Notes: generated by a model from the letters alone, not told the origin. A stretch of DNA of 5,738 bases from an uncultured Prevotellaceae bacterium (GCA_937891085.1 CALAEY010000046.1:1-5738); one strand, 5' to 3'. Shown: positions 1-5,686, numbered from the stretch's first letter. Made by a program: numbers and translations.

Positions 1-24
1 TACATTTGGTTCGAACCAAATGTA
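1..24. terminator. Perfect 24-bp palindrome, probable terminator hairpin of a gene to the left
   Basis: The first 24 bases are a perfect inverted repeat (half-site TACATTTGGTTC followed directly by its complement). As RNA this gives a 10-bp stem closed by a UCGA loop, and the plus strand then reads TTTATT, which suits a rightward factor-independent terminator for a gene outside the window. The stem is AT-rich, so it may be modest in strength. Because it is symmetric it could also act on leftward transcripts or serve as a protein-binding site. The sequence left of position 1 is not visible, so the hairpin may be longer. Confidence 0.5.
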
Positions 25-192
25 TTTATTAGAAAAAGTTGCTTTTTTAATGTCACAAACGTCACCGATTTTGCTAAGTATTTCATTTTAAGCAGGTTAT
101 TAAACATCCCTATTTCAAACACTTTTTATTTGTTTTGACCCTATTTAGTGGGGGATAGGCATTATCTGTCTCCCAAAAGGTGGCCTTTATAC
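25..192. other. AT-rich intergenic stretch without a supportable gene
   Basis: No open frame with recognisable protein character, tRNA fold or good Bacteroidetes promoter was seen here. Small local structures exist: AAAGG/CCTTT arms around a 3-base loop at 176-188, and a GC-richer patch at about 137-175 (CCCTATTTAGTGGGGGATAGG) with short imperfect inverted repeats. The stretch lies between two hairpins, the palindrome at 1-24 and the operon terminator at 193-230, so it is most simply the gap between two transcription units that meet end to end. Confidence 0.5.
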
Positions 193-230
193 AAAGAGGG
201 TGGACTAATAATTGTTGATCCACCCTCTTT
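193..230 (-). terminator. Stem-loop terminator of the sppA-lpxK-PNP-thiL operon
   Basis: Arms AAAGAGGGTGGA (193-204) and TCCACCCTCTTT (219-230) are perfectly complementary, giving a 12-bp stem with a 14-base loop. It begins 17 bases beyond the thiL stop codon. In the leftward transcript the stem ends in CUCUUU followed by GUAU, so the U-tract is short. Position and stem strength make it the likely end of the four-gene operon. It could also work on a rightward transcript. Confidence 0.8.
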
Positions 231-247
231 ATTACAAAAAGATAGAT

Positions 248-1273
248 TTACTTCAGCGGATTCCAACCTTGGGCTTTCAACTCGAACTCCTGACCATCAC
301 GTGTGATGAGGGTACAACCAAGCTCTGGCTTGGTGATATGGCCTATCAGGCGGATACCTTCAATGTCCTGCACGCGTTCATGATCGGCGATGGGTACGGT
401 GAAGAGCAGTTCGTAATCTTCGCCACCGTTCAGGGCACAAGTGGTGAGGTTCATGTTGAACTCTTCTGCCATCACTGCTGTCTGGTAGTCGATAGGAATA
501 TGCTCCTCATAGATTCTGCAGCCTGCGTTGCTCTGTTTGCAAATGTGCATCAGCTCAGAGGAAAGGCCGTCGGAGATGTCCATCATGGCTGTAGGACGGA
601 TGCCTGCTTCTTCAAGTTTCTGAATGATGTCCTTGCGGGCTTCCGGTTTCAGTTGGCGTTCCAAGAGGTATTCCTTGCCAGAGAAGTCGGGCTGAACATC
701 GGTGCTCCCACGGAGTACGGACTTTTCACGTTCCAGCAATTGAAGTCCCATATAGGCTGAACCTAAATCTCCACTGACACAGATGAGGTCAGTCTCCTTG
801 GCACCATTACGATAGACCACCTTGTCGGGATCTGCCTCTCCGACGCAAGTGATACTGATAGTGAGGCCTGTGAGGGCAGAAGTAGTATCACCGCCTACAA
901 TATCTACGCCATAGACTTCACAAGCAAGCCTAATGCCAGCATAAAGCTGATCCATGTCTTCCACACTAAAGCGCTTTGAAACGCCAAGAGTGACCGTGAT
1001 TTGCCGTGGTGTGCCATTCATGGCATAGATGTCGGAGAAGTTGACCACTGCTGCCTTATAGCCCAAGTGCTTCAGGGGCACATAGGTCAGGTCGAAGTGA
1101 ACGCCTTCGAGCAATACGTCCGTAGTGACGAGCACTTGCTTAGAATCAGGGTAGGAGAGCACAGCTGCATCATCCCCCACGCCATAGACTGTGGAGGCAT
1201 TCTTAGGTTCAATGCCTTCGGTAAGATGCTTGATAAGTCCGAACTCACCAAGCGTAGCTATTTCTGTTCTCAT
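248..1273 (-). CDS. thiL: Thiamine-monophosphate kinase ThiL
   Basis: A 341-residue cytosolic enzyme that phosphorylates thiamine monophosphate with ATP to give thiamine diphosphate, the last step of cofactor synthesis. It belongs to the PurM/AIR-synthase-like superfamily. Family motifs appear in order: GVGDDAAV (31-38, metal and nucleotide binding), TTDVLLEGVHF (50-60), NFSDIYAMNG (78-87), VGGDTT (126-131), SGDLG (167-171), MDISDGL (231-237) and NGGEDYEL (282-289), with a GWNPL tail. The acidic residues in the GDD, SD, GGD and DISDG motifs are those that hold Mg-ATP in the family. The protein is slightly longer than the roughly 325-residue E. coli enzyme; part of the extra length is probably the segment around 183-205. 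The ATG lies 5 bp after the stop of the upstream phosphorylase gene, with a purine-rich AAGAAAG directly before it. It is the last gene of the operon, followed by the stem-loop at 193-230. Confidence 0.96.
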   Translation of the reverse strand: MRTEIATLGEFGLIKHLTEGIEPKNASTVYGVGDDAAVLSYPDSKQVLVTTDVLLEGVHFDLTYVPLKHLGYKAAVVNFSDIYAMNGTPRQITVTLGVSKRFSVEDMDQLYAGIRLACEVYGVDIVGGDTTSALTGLTISITCVGEADPDKVVYRNGAKETDLICVSGDLGSAYMGLQLLEREKSVLRGSTDVQPDFSGKEYLLERQLKPEARKDIIQKLEEAGIRPTAMMDISDGLSSELMHICKQSNAGCRIYEEHIPIDYQTAVMAEEFNMNLTTCALNGGEDYELLFTVPIADHERVQDIEGIRLIGHITKPELGCTLITRDGQEFELKAQGWNPLK

Positions 1274-1278
1274 CTTTC

Positions 1279-2088
1279 TTATGCCTGATTGATCAATTCG
1301 CGCATGATGGCCATCATACGAGGTTGAGCCGCATCGGCGGCTTTCTGCACGTCTTCGTGGGTTACTTCTGCAAATTGCCCCTCAACGCCCATGTCGGTAA
1401 TGACAGAGATACCGAAAACGCGCATATCGCAATGTCGAGCTACAATAACCTCTGGCACTGTGCTCATGCCCACAGCGTCAGCCCCCCAGATGCGATACAT
1501 GCGGTATTCTGCAGGAGTCTCGTAGGTAGGACCTTGGTCAGCCAGATATACTCCATGCTGCACCTTGATGCCCTTGGCTGCTGCAATGGCATCAGCTTTG
1601 CGGATCAGTTCTTTGTCATAAGCCTCGTGCATGTCGGTAAAACGTGGGCCGTAAGGGATGTTTCTTCCACGTAGTGGGTTGTCACACAGGAAGTTGATAT
1701 GATCTGTGATGATCATCAAATCACCCACGCGGAAATCTGGGTTGATGCCTCCACTGGCATTGCTCACAAAGAGAGTCTTGATGCCCAATTCGCGCATCAC
1801 GCGGATGGGGAAGGTGGTCTCCGGAAGGGAGTATCCCTCATAGAAGTGGAAACGTCCGTTCATGGCAAGGATGTCTTTCTGCCCTAATTTTCCTAAGATG
1901 AGGCTACCTTTGTGCCCTTCTACAGTGGAAACAGGGAAGTGAGGAATGTCGCCATACTTGATTTCTGTCTTATCAGTGATTTCATCTACCAGTCCACCTA
2001 GTCCTGAGCCTAAGATGATGGCCGTTTCTGGCTTGGTAGTCATGATCTTCTTTAGGAAACTAGCAGTTTCGTTTATTCGTCCTAACAT
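1279..2088 (-). CDS. punA: Purine nucleoside phosphorylase, trimeric (PNP/MTAP) family
   Basis: A 269-residue cytosolic enzyme that splits purine (deoxy)ribonucleosides with phosphate into base and (deoxy)ribose-1-phosphate (purine salvage). Motifs in order: LGSGLGGLVDEI (26-37, phosphate-binding Ser28), FPVSTVEGHKG (51-61), NGRFHFYEG (77-85, phosphate-binding Arg79 and His81), SNASGGINP (109-117), TDHINF (128-133), GPRFTDM (147-153), DQGPTYETPAEYR (184-196, Glu190), GADAVGMSTVPEVIVARH (202-219, Met208, Ser209) and ISVITDM (227-233). Aligned by motif to the human enzyme, Glu190 and Met208 match Glu201 and Met219, but Asp232 stands where human Asn243 sits, which may widen base specificity. The first ATG keeps the N-terminal helix (INETASFLKKI) expected in the family. 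A start at Met16 has the better purine-rich leader but would remove that helix. The start lies inside the end of lpxK (29 bp overlap). The family assignment is firm; the symbol (also pnp or deoD in various genomes) is less so. Confidence 0.95.
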   Translation of the reverse strand: MLGRINETASFLKKIMTTKPETAIILGSGLGGLVDEITDKTEIKYGDIPHFPVSTVEGHKGSLILGKLGQKDILAMNGRFHFYEGYSLPETTFPIRVMRELGIKTLFVSNASGGINPDFRVGDLMIITDHINFLCDNPLRGRNIPYGPRFTDMHEAYDKELIRKADAIAAAKGIKVQHGVYLADQGPTYETPAEYRMYRIWGADAVGMSTVPEVIVARHCDMRVFGISVITDMGVEGQFAEVTHEDVQKAADAAQPRMMAIMRELINQA

Positions 2089-3154
2089 AACTGATTATTT
2101 GTTGGTTAAAAGTTTCTTCTCGGTCTTGTAGGAAGTGCATCTTGATAGGCAGCACATAAATGTAAGGCTTCATTTCATCGCTCACTGTGGCACTACCTAC
2201 CAGTCGTGCCGCATCTTTCTCCGTGGTGAGGATGATGCGTTTTTCACCTTGCAAGCGTTTGAAGGCTTGCTCGATGGCTTGCGTATCTTTTTTCTTATAT
2301 GTGTAATGGTCGGGGAAAGACATGTGCTGCACATGATCGCTGAGCACCTTCACTTTCTCTACCATCGGTGTGGCATTGGCAATGCCTGTCACCATAAGAA
2401 CCTGTGTGTCTTTCTCAATGATCTGAACGTCTTGGTCGACCGTACACTCGGGGTAGAGAGGGAATAGTATGTCATACTCAATTGTGGAGAAAAACAGACC
2501 TTGATACGGGTATAGGTTGAGCTTCTTACTCAGGATGTTAAACTCGATAGGCTTCATCTCTGAGTTGCTCTTTGTCACTATCACTATGTGTGCGCGTTCT
2601 TTTTCCCTCACAGGTTCTCTAAGATTACCGGCAGGAAGCAGGTGATCGTCTGTGAAGAGGTTGTTGAGGTCGGTAAGCAGGATGTTGAGTCCGGCCTTCA
2701 CACGGCGATGCTGGTAGGCATCATCCAGGAGAATGACGTCTATCTTTGGATCATTGAGCTTGATGAGGTTTTCTATGCCATGACATCTGTCTTCATCAAC
2801 GGCAACGGTGATTTCTGGGAATTTGCGCTTCATCTGGCAGGGCTCATCGCCTATTTCTGCGCTGGTGCTCTGTGCCGTAGCTAGGATGTAGCCTTTGGTC
2901 TTACGCATGTAGCCCCTGCTCAGGATGGCAACCTTCCATCCTTGTCTTTGCAGAAGGCGTACCAGATACTCAATGTGCGGTGTTTTTCCCGTGCCTCCCA
3001 CAGAGAGATTGCCGACGCAGATAATAGGAATGGAGTAGCTTTTCGACTTGAAAATATTCCAGTCGTAGAAAGCATTTCTGATGTTTACTCCTATGCCATA
3101 AAGGTAGGAGAAAGGTATCAGCCATTTTCTATATGTGCGTCCTTCGTTGGCCAT
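2060..3154 (-). CDS. lpxK: Tetraacyldisaccharide 4'-kinase LpxK
   Basis: A 364-residue kinase of the inner-membrane cytoplasmic face. It phosphorylates the 4' position of tetraacyldisaccharide-1-phosphate to make lipid IVA in lipid A synthesis. The N terminus has an amphipathic, membrane-associating segment (WLIPFSYLYG, 11-20). The P-loop is GNLSVGGTGKTP (48-59). Then follow ILSRGYMRKTKG (77-88), GDEP (102-105), VDEDR (119-123), DDAYQHR (144-150), LLPAGNLREP (172-181), VTGIANA (255-261), FPDHYTY (280-286) and TTEKDA (310-315), all in family order. The DDAYQH box has Ala where the E. coli type has Gly; I think this is common in Bacteroidetes but cannot check. Length is a little above the 328 residues of E. 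coli LpxK. The ATG is 3 bp past the sppA stop with no clear Shine-Dalgarno, as often in this phylum, so translation is probably coupled to sppA. Its TAG stop lies 26 bp beyond the start of the next gene. Confidence 0.96.
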   Translation of the reverse strand: MANEGRTYRKWLIPFSYLYGIGVNIRNAFYDWNIFKSKSYSIPIICVGNLSVGGTGKTPHIEYLVRLLQRQGWKVAILSRGYMRKTKGYILATAQSTSAEIGDEPCQMKRKFPEITVAVDEDRCHGIENLIKLNDPKIDVILLDDAYQHRRVKAGLNILLTDLNNLFTDDHLLPAGNLREPVREKERAHIVIVTKSNSEMKPIEFNILSKKLNLYPYQGLFFSTIEYDILFPLYPECTVDQDVQIIEKDTQVLMVTGIANATPMVEKVKVLSDHVQHMSFPDHYTYKKKDTQAIEQAFKRLQGEKRIILTTEKDAARLVGSATVSDEMKPYIYVLPIKMHFLQDREETFNQQIISYVRTNKRNC

Positions 3155-3157
3155 TCA

Positions 3158-4942
3158 TTAATGTATGTTCAGTTTGTATGGCATGCGCATCTGCAGCATG
3201 TCGTTGATCTGGAAGTTGTTGATGAACTCATACTGGTAGTACAGGTCTCCCAGTTGGCTCTTCAGCAAGTTCGACTTCACGTAGTTGGTTGGACTCTCGT
3301 TCATCAACTTGCTGAACATGCTCTCTTCTGCAGGGTAGGAGAGCAGGGTATATGTCTCAACACCAGCTCTGTCTACTGCAATGCTTACTGCCTTGTCTAT
3401 GCCTCCCAATTCATCTACCAATCCCAGCTCCTTAGCACGCTCACCCGTCCAAACACGACCCTGACCGATTTCATCTACGCGGGTTTTGCTCAGGTTTCTG
3501 CCATCTGCCACACGGGTAGTGAAGAGGTCGTAGCCATTGTTCACGTACATCTGCATCAGGTCTTTCTCTGATTCTGTCATTGGTCTGGTCAGCATAGAGG
3601 TGCCTTGGAAATCAGAGTGCTCGTTGGTTTTAACCAAGTCGATGCTGATGCCAACTTTCTCCTTCAGTTTCTGTATGTTAGGAACGGTACCGAAGATACC
3701 GATAGAACCAGTGAGAGTGGTGGGTTCTGCTACGATGACGTCTGCTGCACAAGAGATGTAGTAACCGCCTGATGCAGCGTAGTCACTCATGGAGATGATG
3801 ACTGGTTTTTCTTTCTTCAGTTCAGAAATGGTGTACCAGATTTGCTCTGAGCCATATGCACTTCCGCCAGGAGAATTGACGCGCAGCACAACGGCCTTCA
3901 CGTCTTTGTCTTCCTTGAGTTTGCGGAGGTCACTGATGACTTTATCGGAAACGATGCCAGACTGGCTGCCTGTATTCACGATGCTGGTGCCGTCTATTTC
4001 TCCAGATGCGTAATATACGGCTATGATGTTTCCGCTTTTATCCTTTGGCACGTTTCGGTTTACGTTGACCATTTCCTTCACACCCAGCAGAGGTAACTTG
4101 TCGTCTTCATCGATATCGGCCATTTTTTTCAGATAGTCGCGCACGTCATTCTTATAGATCAGTGTGTCAAGCATACCATTGTTCACGGCATCCTTGGCAG
4201 GATAGAACATCAGTGTCTGATCTGCCAATTGATTGAGTTTGTCAACGCTAAGGTTTCGTGATGCAGAGACATCCTCTGTGATGTTCTTCCAGATAGAGCT
4301 GACCATCTCGGTCATCTGCTCTTTGTTGGCATCACTCATCTCTGTGAGGAAGTATGGCTCTACGGCCGACTTGTAGGTACCCACCTTGAAGATCTGCATT
4401 TCTACGCCCACCTTCTCGAGCAGGTCTTTGTAGAACATTACTTCAGATGCCATGCCTTGCCATTCTAGCATGCCTTGTGGATTCATCATCACCTTATCTG
4501 CCACACTGGCCAGATAGTAAGAACTCTGGGAATAGTTATCGGCGTATGCCACGATGAACTTGCCGGAATCTTTGAAATCTACCAACGCATCGTGTATCTC
4601 TTGCAGTGAAGATGGTGAGGCGGAGAGCATGGTGCTTCCTATGATGTAGATGCCTTTTATCTTATCATTCTCCTTAGCTTTCTTGATGGAGGAGAGAATG
4701 TCATTCAGTCCTAAAGAGGAGACACTCTCACCCATGATGTAACTCCATGGATCTGAGGTGGTACGCTCTTCGATGACTCCGCTCAAATTGAGTGCCATGA
4801 CGGAGTTTTTCTCAACACGTGTTTCTGAATTTGAGGGTGATACTGCTGAGAAAAGCAATACCAGTCCTGAGAAGAATAGTATCAAGGCAATGATGACCAT
4901 GCCTGTGATAGTAGCTAAAGTATACTTTAAAAAGTCTTTCAT
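3158..4942 (-). CDS. sppA: Signal peptide peptidase SppA, 67K type
   Basis: A 594-residue membrane-anchored protease of family S49 that degrades signal peptides left after protein export. A short charged N terminus (MKDFLKY) is followed by one hydrophobic segment at about 8-33, an uncleaved anchor placing the rest outside the cytoplasm. Two tandem S49 domains follow. The N-terminal half carries the general-base lysine in VGTYKSAVEP (Lys191; E. coli Lys209), and the C-terminal half carries the nucleophile in DYAASGGYYI (Ser391; E. coli Ser409), preceded by RVNSPGGSAYGSE (354-366) and followed by TLTGSIGIFG (409-418). The C-terminal half also has GRVWTGERAKELGLVDELGG (495-514). Both catalytic residues are present and length matches the 618-residue E. 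coli double-domain form, so it should be active. It is the first gene of the operon. The ATG has a purine-rich AAGAAAA just upstream and lies about 30 bp downstream of the -7 promoter box at 4972-4979. Confidence 0.97.
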   Translation of the reverse strand: MKDFLKYTLATITGMVIIALILFFSGLVLLFSAVSPSNSETRVEKNSVMALNLSGVIEERTTSDPWSYIMGESVSSLGLNDILSSIKKAKENDKIKGIYIIGSTMLSASPSSLQEIHDALVDFKDSGKFIVAYADNYSQSSYYLASVADKVMMNPQGMLEWQGMASEVMFYKDLLEKVGVEMQIFKVGTYKSAVEPYFLTEMSDANKEQMTEMVSSIWKNITEDVSASRNLSVDKLNQLADQTLMFYPAKDAVNNGMLDTLIYKNDVRDYLKKMADIDEDDKLPLLGVKEMVNVNRNVPKDKSGNIIAVYYASGEIDGTSIVNTGSQSGIVSDKVISDLRKLKEDKDVKAVVLRVNSPGGSAYGSEQIWYTISELKKEKPVIISMSDYAASGGYYISCAADVIVAEPTTLTGSIGIFGTVPNIQKLKEKVGISIDLVKTNEHSDFQGTSMLTRPMTESEKDLMQMYVNNGYDLFTTRVADGRNLSKTRVDEIGQGRVWTGERAKELGLVDELGGIDKAVSIAVDRAGVETYTLLSYPAEESMFSKLMNESPTNYVKSNLLKSQLGDLYYQYEFINNFQINDMLQMRMPYKLNIH

Positions 4943-4971
4943 TTTTCTTAAATGGTAAATATTTTAGAGAG

Positions 4972-5004
4972 CAAAGATATACATTTACATTTATATTTCA
5001 CAAT
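4972..5004 (-). promoter_or_regulatory. Promoter of the sppA-lpxK-PNP-thiL operon
   Basis: On the minus strand TATCTTTG (4979-4972) matches the Bacteroidetes -7 consensus TAnnTTTG exactly and is followed by C, as is common. The -33 element is weaker: ATTG at 5004-5001, 21 bp upstream, instead of TTTG. The interval is very AT-rich. Transcription would start near 4966-4969, giving a leader of about 25 bases before the sppA ATG. No other promoter of this quality was seen inside the operon. Confidence 0.7.
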
Positions 5005-5092
5005 TTAAGGGTGTTTTTTCTTGTTTTTCTCATACAAGAAGCTTTTTAGAGTTGCTATATATATAATATAAGGTGTAAAAGCGGTTTCTTTT

Positions 5093-5132
5093 TTTCTCTA
5101 ACTAGGGAAATATTTTTTCCTAACTAGGAAAA
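5093..5132. promoter_or_regulatory. Tandem palindromic operator-like elements
   Basis: Two copies of an 18-bp dyad are present. Copy 1 (5093-5110) is TTTCTCTAACTAGGGAAA, with one mismatch between its arms. Copy 2 (5115-5132) is TTTTCCTAACTAGGAAAA, with perfect 8-bp arms around an AC centre. Their centres are 22 bp apart, about two helical turns, so two dimers would sit on the same face of the DNA. This is the usual architecture of a repressor operator. Which regulator would bind is unknown. The pair lies 16 bp before the ATG of the short frame at 5148 and about 190 bp upstream of the first rRNA promoter's -7 box. Confidence 0.5.
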
Positions 5133-5147
5133 TAAATTTTCACAGTT

Positions 5148-5240
5148 ATGGAACTGGTAAGACTGACGAATGTTGAGCGCGTGTGCTTCTCAATTATTAT
5201 GCAGAAGATGTTGAATTTTTTTTTCGTTGCAACCTGTTGA
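5148..5240 (+). pseudogene. Possible 5' remnant of a BlaI/MecI-type repressor gene (30 codons)
   Basis: An ATG frame of 30 codons ends at TGA 5238-5240. It begins MELVRLTNVERVCFSIIM. The LTNxE start followed by hydrophobic residues recalls the first helix of BlaI/MecI/PenI-type winged-helix repressors in Bacteroidetes, which often begin with Met, a few residues, then LTxxE, a hydrophobic stretch and a Trp. The similarity covers only about 15 residues, the expected Trp is absent, and the frame then runs into a poly-T tract (Phe run) and stops. The operator-like pair directly upstream is what such an autoregulated gene would have. It may equally be a chance frame in AT-rich DNA; there is no clear ribosome binding site. 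Confidence 0.2.
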
Positions 5241-5298
5241 TTATTATAGTTTGTTTTCTTTCGGGGTTATTTTTGTTTAAAAAAAGGTCGTCAAAAGT

Positions 5299-5329
5299 TT
5301 TGCGGTTTGGAAAAAGTGGCTTACCTTTG
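5299..5329 (+). promoter_or_regulatory. rRNA operon promoter P1
   Basis: A TTTG -33 element (5299-5302) and TACCTTTG (5322-5329), an exact match to the Bacteroidetes -7 consensus TAnnTTTG, are separated by 19 bp. A long A/T-rich tract lies just upstream. The sequence after the -7 box, CACCCGCTTTCC, is nearly repeated after P2. Transcription would start a few bases beyond 5329, giving a leader of roughly 350 bases before 16S. Confidence 0.8.
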
Positions 5330-5373
5330 CACCCGCTTTCCCGGAGGGGGCGCGGGTGTGCGGGTTTTCCCGC
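5330..5373 (+). other. GC-rich hairpin-forming tract between the rRNA promoters
   Basis: CACCCGC (5330-5336) is complementary to GCGGGTG (5352-5358), and the loop between them contains a further CCC/GGG pairing. Directly after it, GCGGG TTTT CCCGC (5360-5373) forms a second small hairpin. The tract is strikingly GC-rich next to the AT-rich surroundings and covers the predicted start site of P1 transcripts. The first few bases of the large stem may therefore not be transcribed. Only the inverted repeats themselves are seen; any role in start-site control or pausing is inference. Confidence 0.4.
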
Positions 5374-5410
5374 CTCGGTTGGGATTTCCTGGAAAATTTT
5401 CCTCCCAAAA

Positions 5411-5443
5411 TTTGGAGGATATTCGGAAAATTCACTACCTTTG
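5411..5443 (+). promoter_or_regulatory. rRNA operon promoter P2
   Basis: A second TACCTTTG -7 box (5436-5443) has a TTTG -33 element at 5411-5414, 21 bp upstream. It is followed by TATCCGCTTTCC, nearly the same as the sequence after P1, and both promoters also have a GGAAAA run 11-13 bp before the -7 box and a GGGGGC stretch downstream. The module looks duplicated at 114-bp spacing. Transcripts would have a leader of about 240 bases before 16S. An imperfect dyad CCTCC...GGAGG (5401-5418) overlaps the -33 element. Confidence 0.75.
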
Positions 5444-5686
5444 TATCCGCTTTCCGCCTGTCGGGGGCAAGAGTACAATGATAGAATTGCAATGAACAAA
5501 ACTGAGTAGTACAAGAAGCAGCTGCGCAGCTCCTCTTTCTTGGGGGATGTCGCAGCGGGTAGATTGAGAATGCGAACCGTCAACTTTATTCATAAGGTAG
5601 ACAGAAAGGTCCGATAGATACTACGGATTCGTCCTTGATTCAGAGAATAACGGATCCCCTCGGGGGTCTTGAAGATAAAGAACTTT
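5444..5686 (+). other. 16S rRNA leader (5' external transcribed spacer)
   Basis: This is the transcribed, non-coding stretch between P2 and the 16S 5' end. It contains a stem-loop at 5512-5542 (CAAGAA/TTCTTG outer arms with the perfect palindrome AGCTGCGCAGCT inside) and a GC-rich hairpin at 5653-5668 (GATCCC/GGGGTC type pairing with a CUCG loop) 18 bases before 16S. AAGAACTTTACA (5679-5690) just before the gene loosely resembles the boxA antitermination motif of other bacteria, but it is only a weak match. Part of the leader should pair with sequence after 16S to form the processing stem, which cannot be seen here. Confidence 0.7.

Larger units (their letters stand above)
5005..5298. other. 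AT-rich gap between the sppA promoter and the rRNA promoters
   Basis: This stretch separates the divergent sppA and rRNA units. It contains an inverted repeat TTCTTG/CAAGAA (5018-5040) followed by GCTTTTT, an alternating TA run near 5056-5070, the operator-like pair at 5093-5132, and the short frame at 5148-5240. It ends in long A and T runs (about 5216-5224 and 5277-5285). The A/T tracts directly upstream of the first rRNA promoter could act as UP-like elements that boost rRNA transcription. No intact gene with recognisable protein features is seen. Confidence 0.5.

Noticed and set aside
5..24. GGTTCGAACC resembling a tRNA T-arm
   Set aside because: With a 7-base T-loop the stem does not pair beyond one base pair, and no acceptor, D or anticodon arm is found. 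It is simply the centre of the palindrome.
212..760. A 182-residue plus-strand frame opposite thiL
   Set aside because: It is antisense to the well-supported thiL gene, shows no recognisable motifs, and has no promoter upstream.
2942..3571. A 209-residue plus-strand frame across the lpxK-sppA junction
   Set aside because: It is a shadow of two confidently assigned minus-strand genes, and the protein has no family features.
5018..5045. TTCTTG/CAAGAA inverted repeat followed by GCTTTTT, terminator-like on the plus strand
   Set aside because: The stem is only 6 bp and AT-rich, and no rightward gene ends before it. The same hexamer arms recur in the rRNA leader, but this is probably chance.
5250..5275. 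A third possible rRNA promoter: TATTTTTG at 5268-5275 matches the -7 consensus
   Set aside because: The nearest TTTG (5250-5253) is only 14 bp away, too short, and the box lies within a T-rich tract where chance matches are likely. The downstream CCGCTTTCC module is also missing.
5330..5330. CRISPR arrays, insertion sequences, attachment sites or a defence system anywhere in the window
   Set aside because: No repeat-spacer array, transposase, integrase or terminal inverted repeats with target duplications were seen. The window is housekeeping genes plus an rRNA operon start.
5183..5509. A 108-residue plus-strand frame running through the rRNA promoter region
   Set aside because: It covers both rRNA promoters and GC-rich hairpins; its composition follows the repeats and shows no protein family.
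5197..5583. A 128-residue minus-strand frame antisense to the rRNA leader
   Set aside because: It overlaps promoters and leader, has no recognisable motif, and is of the kind of spurious gene often called in rRNA leaders.
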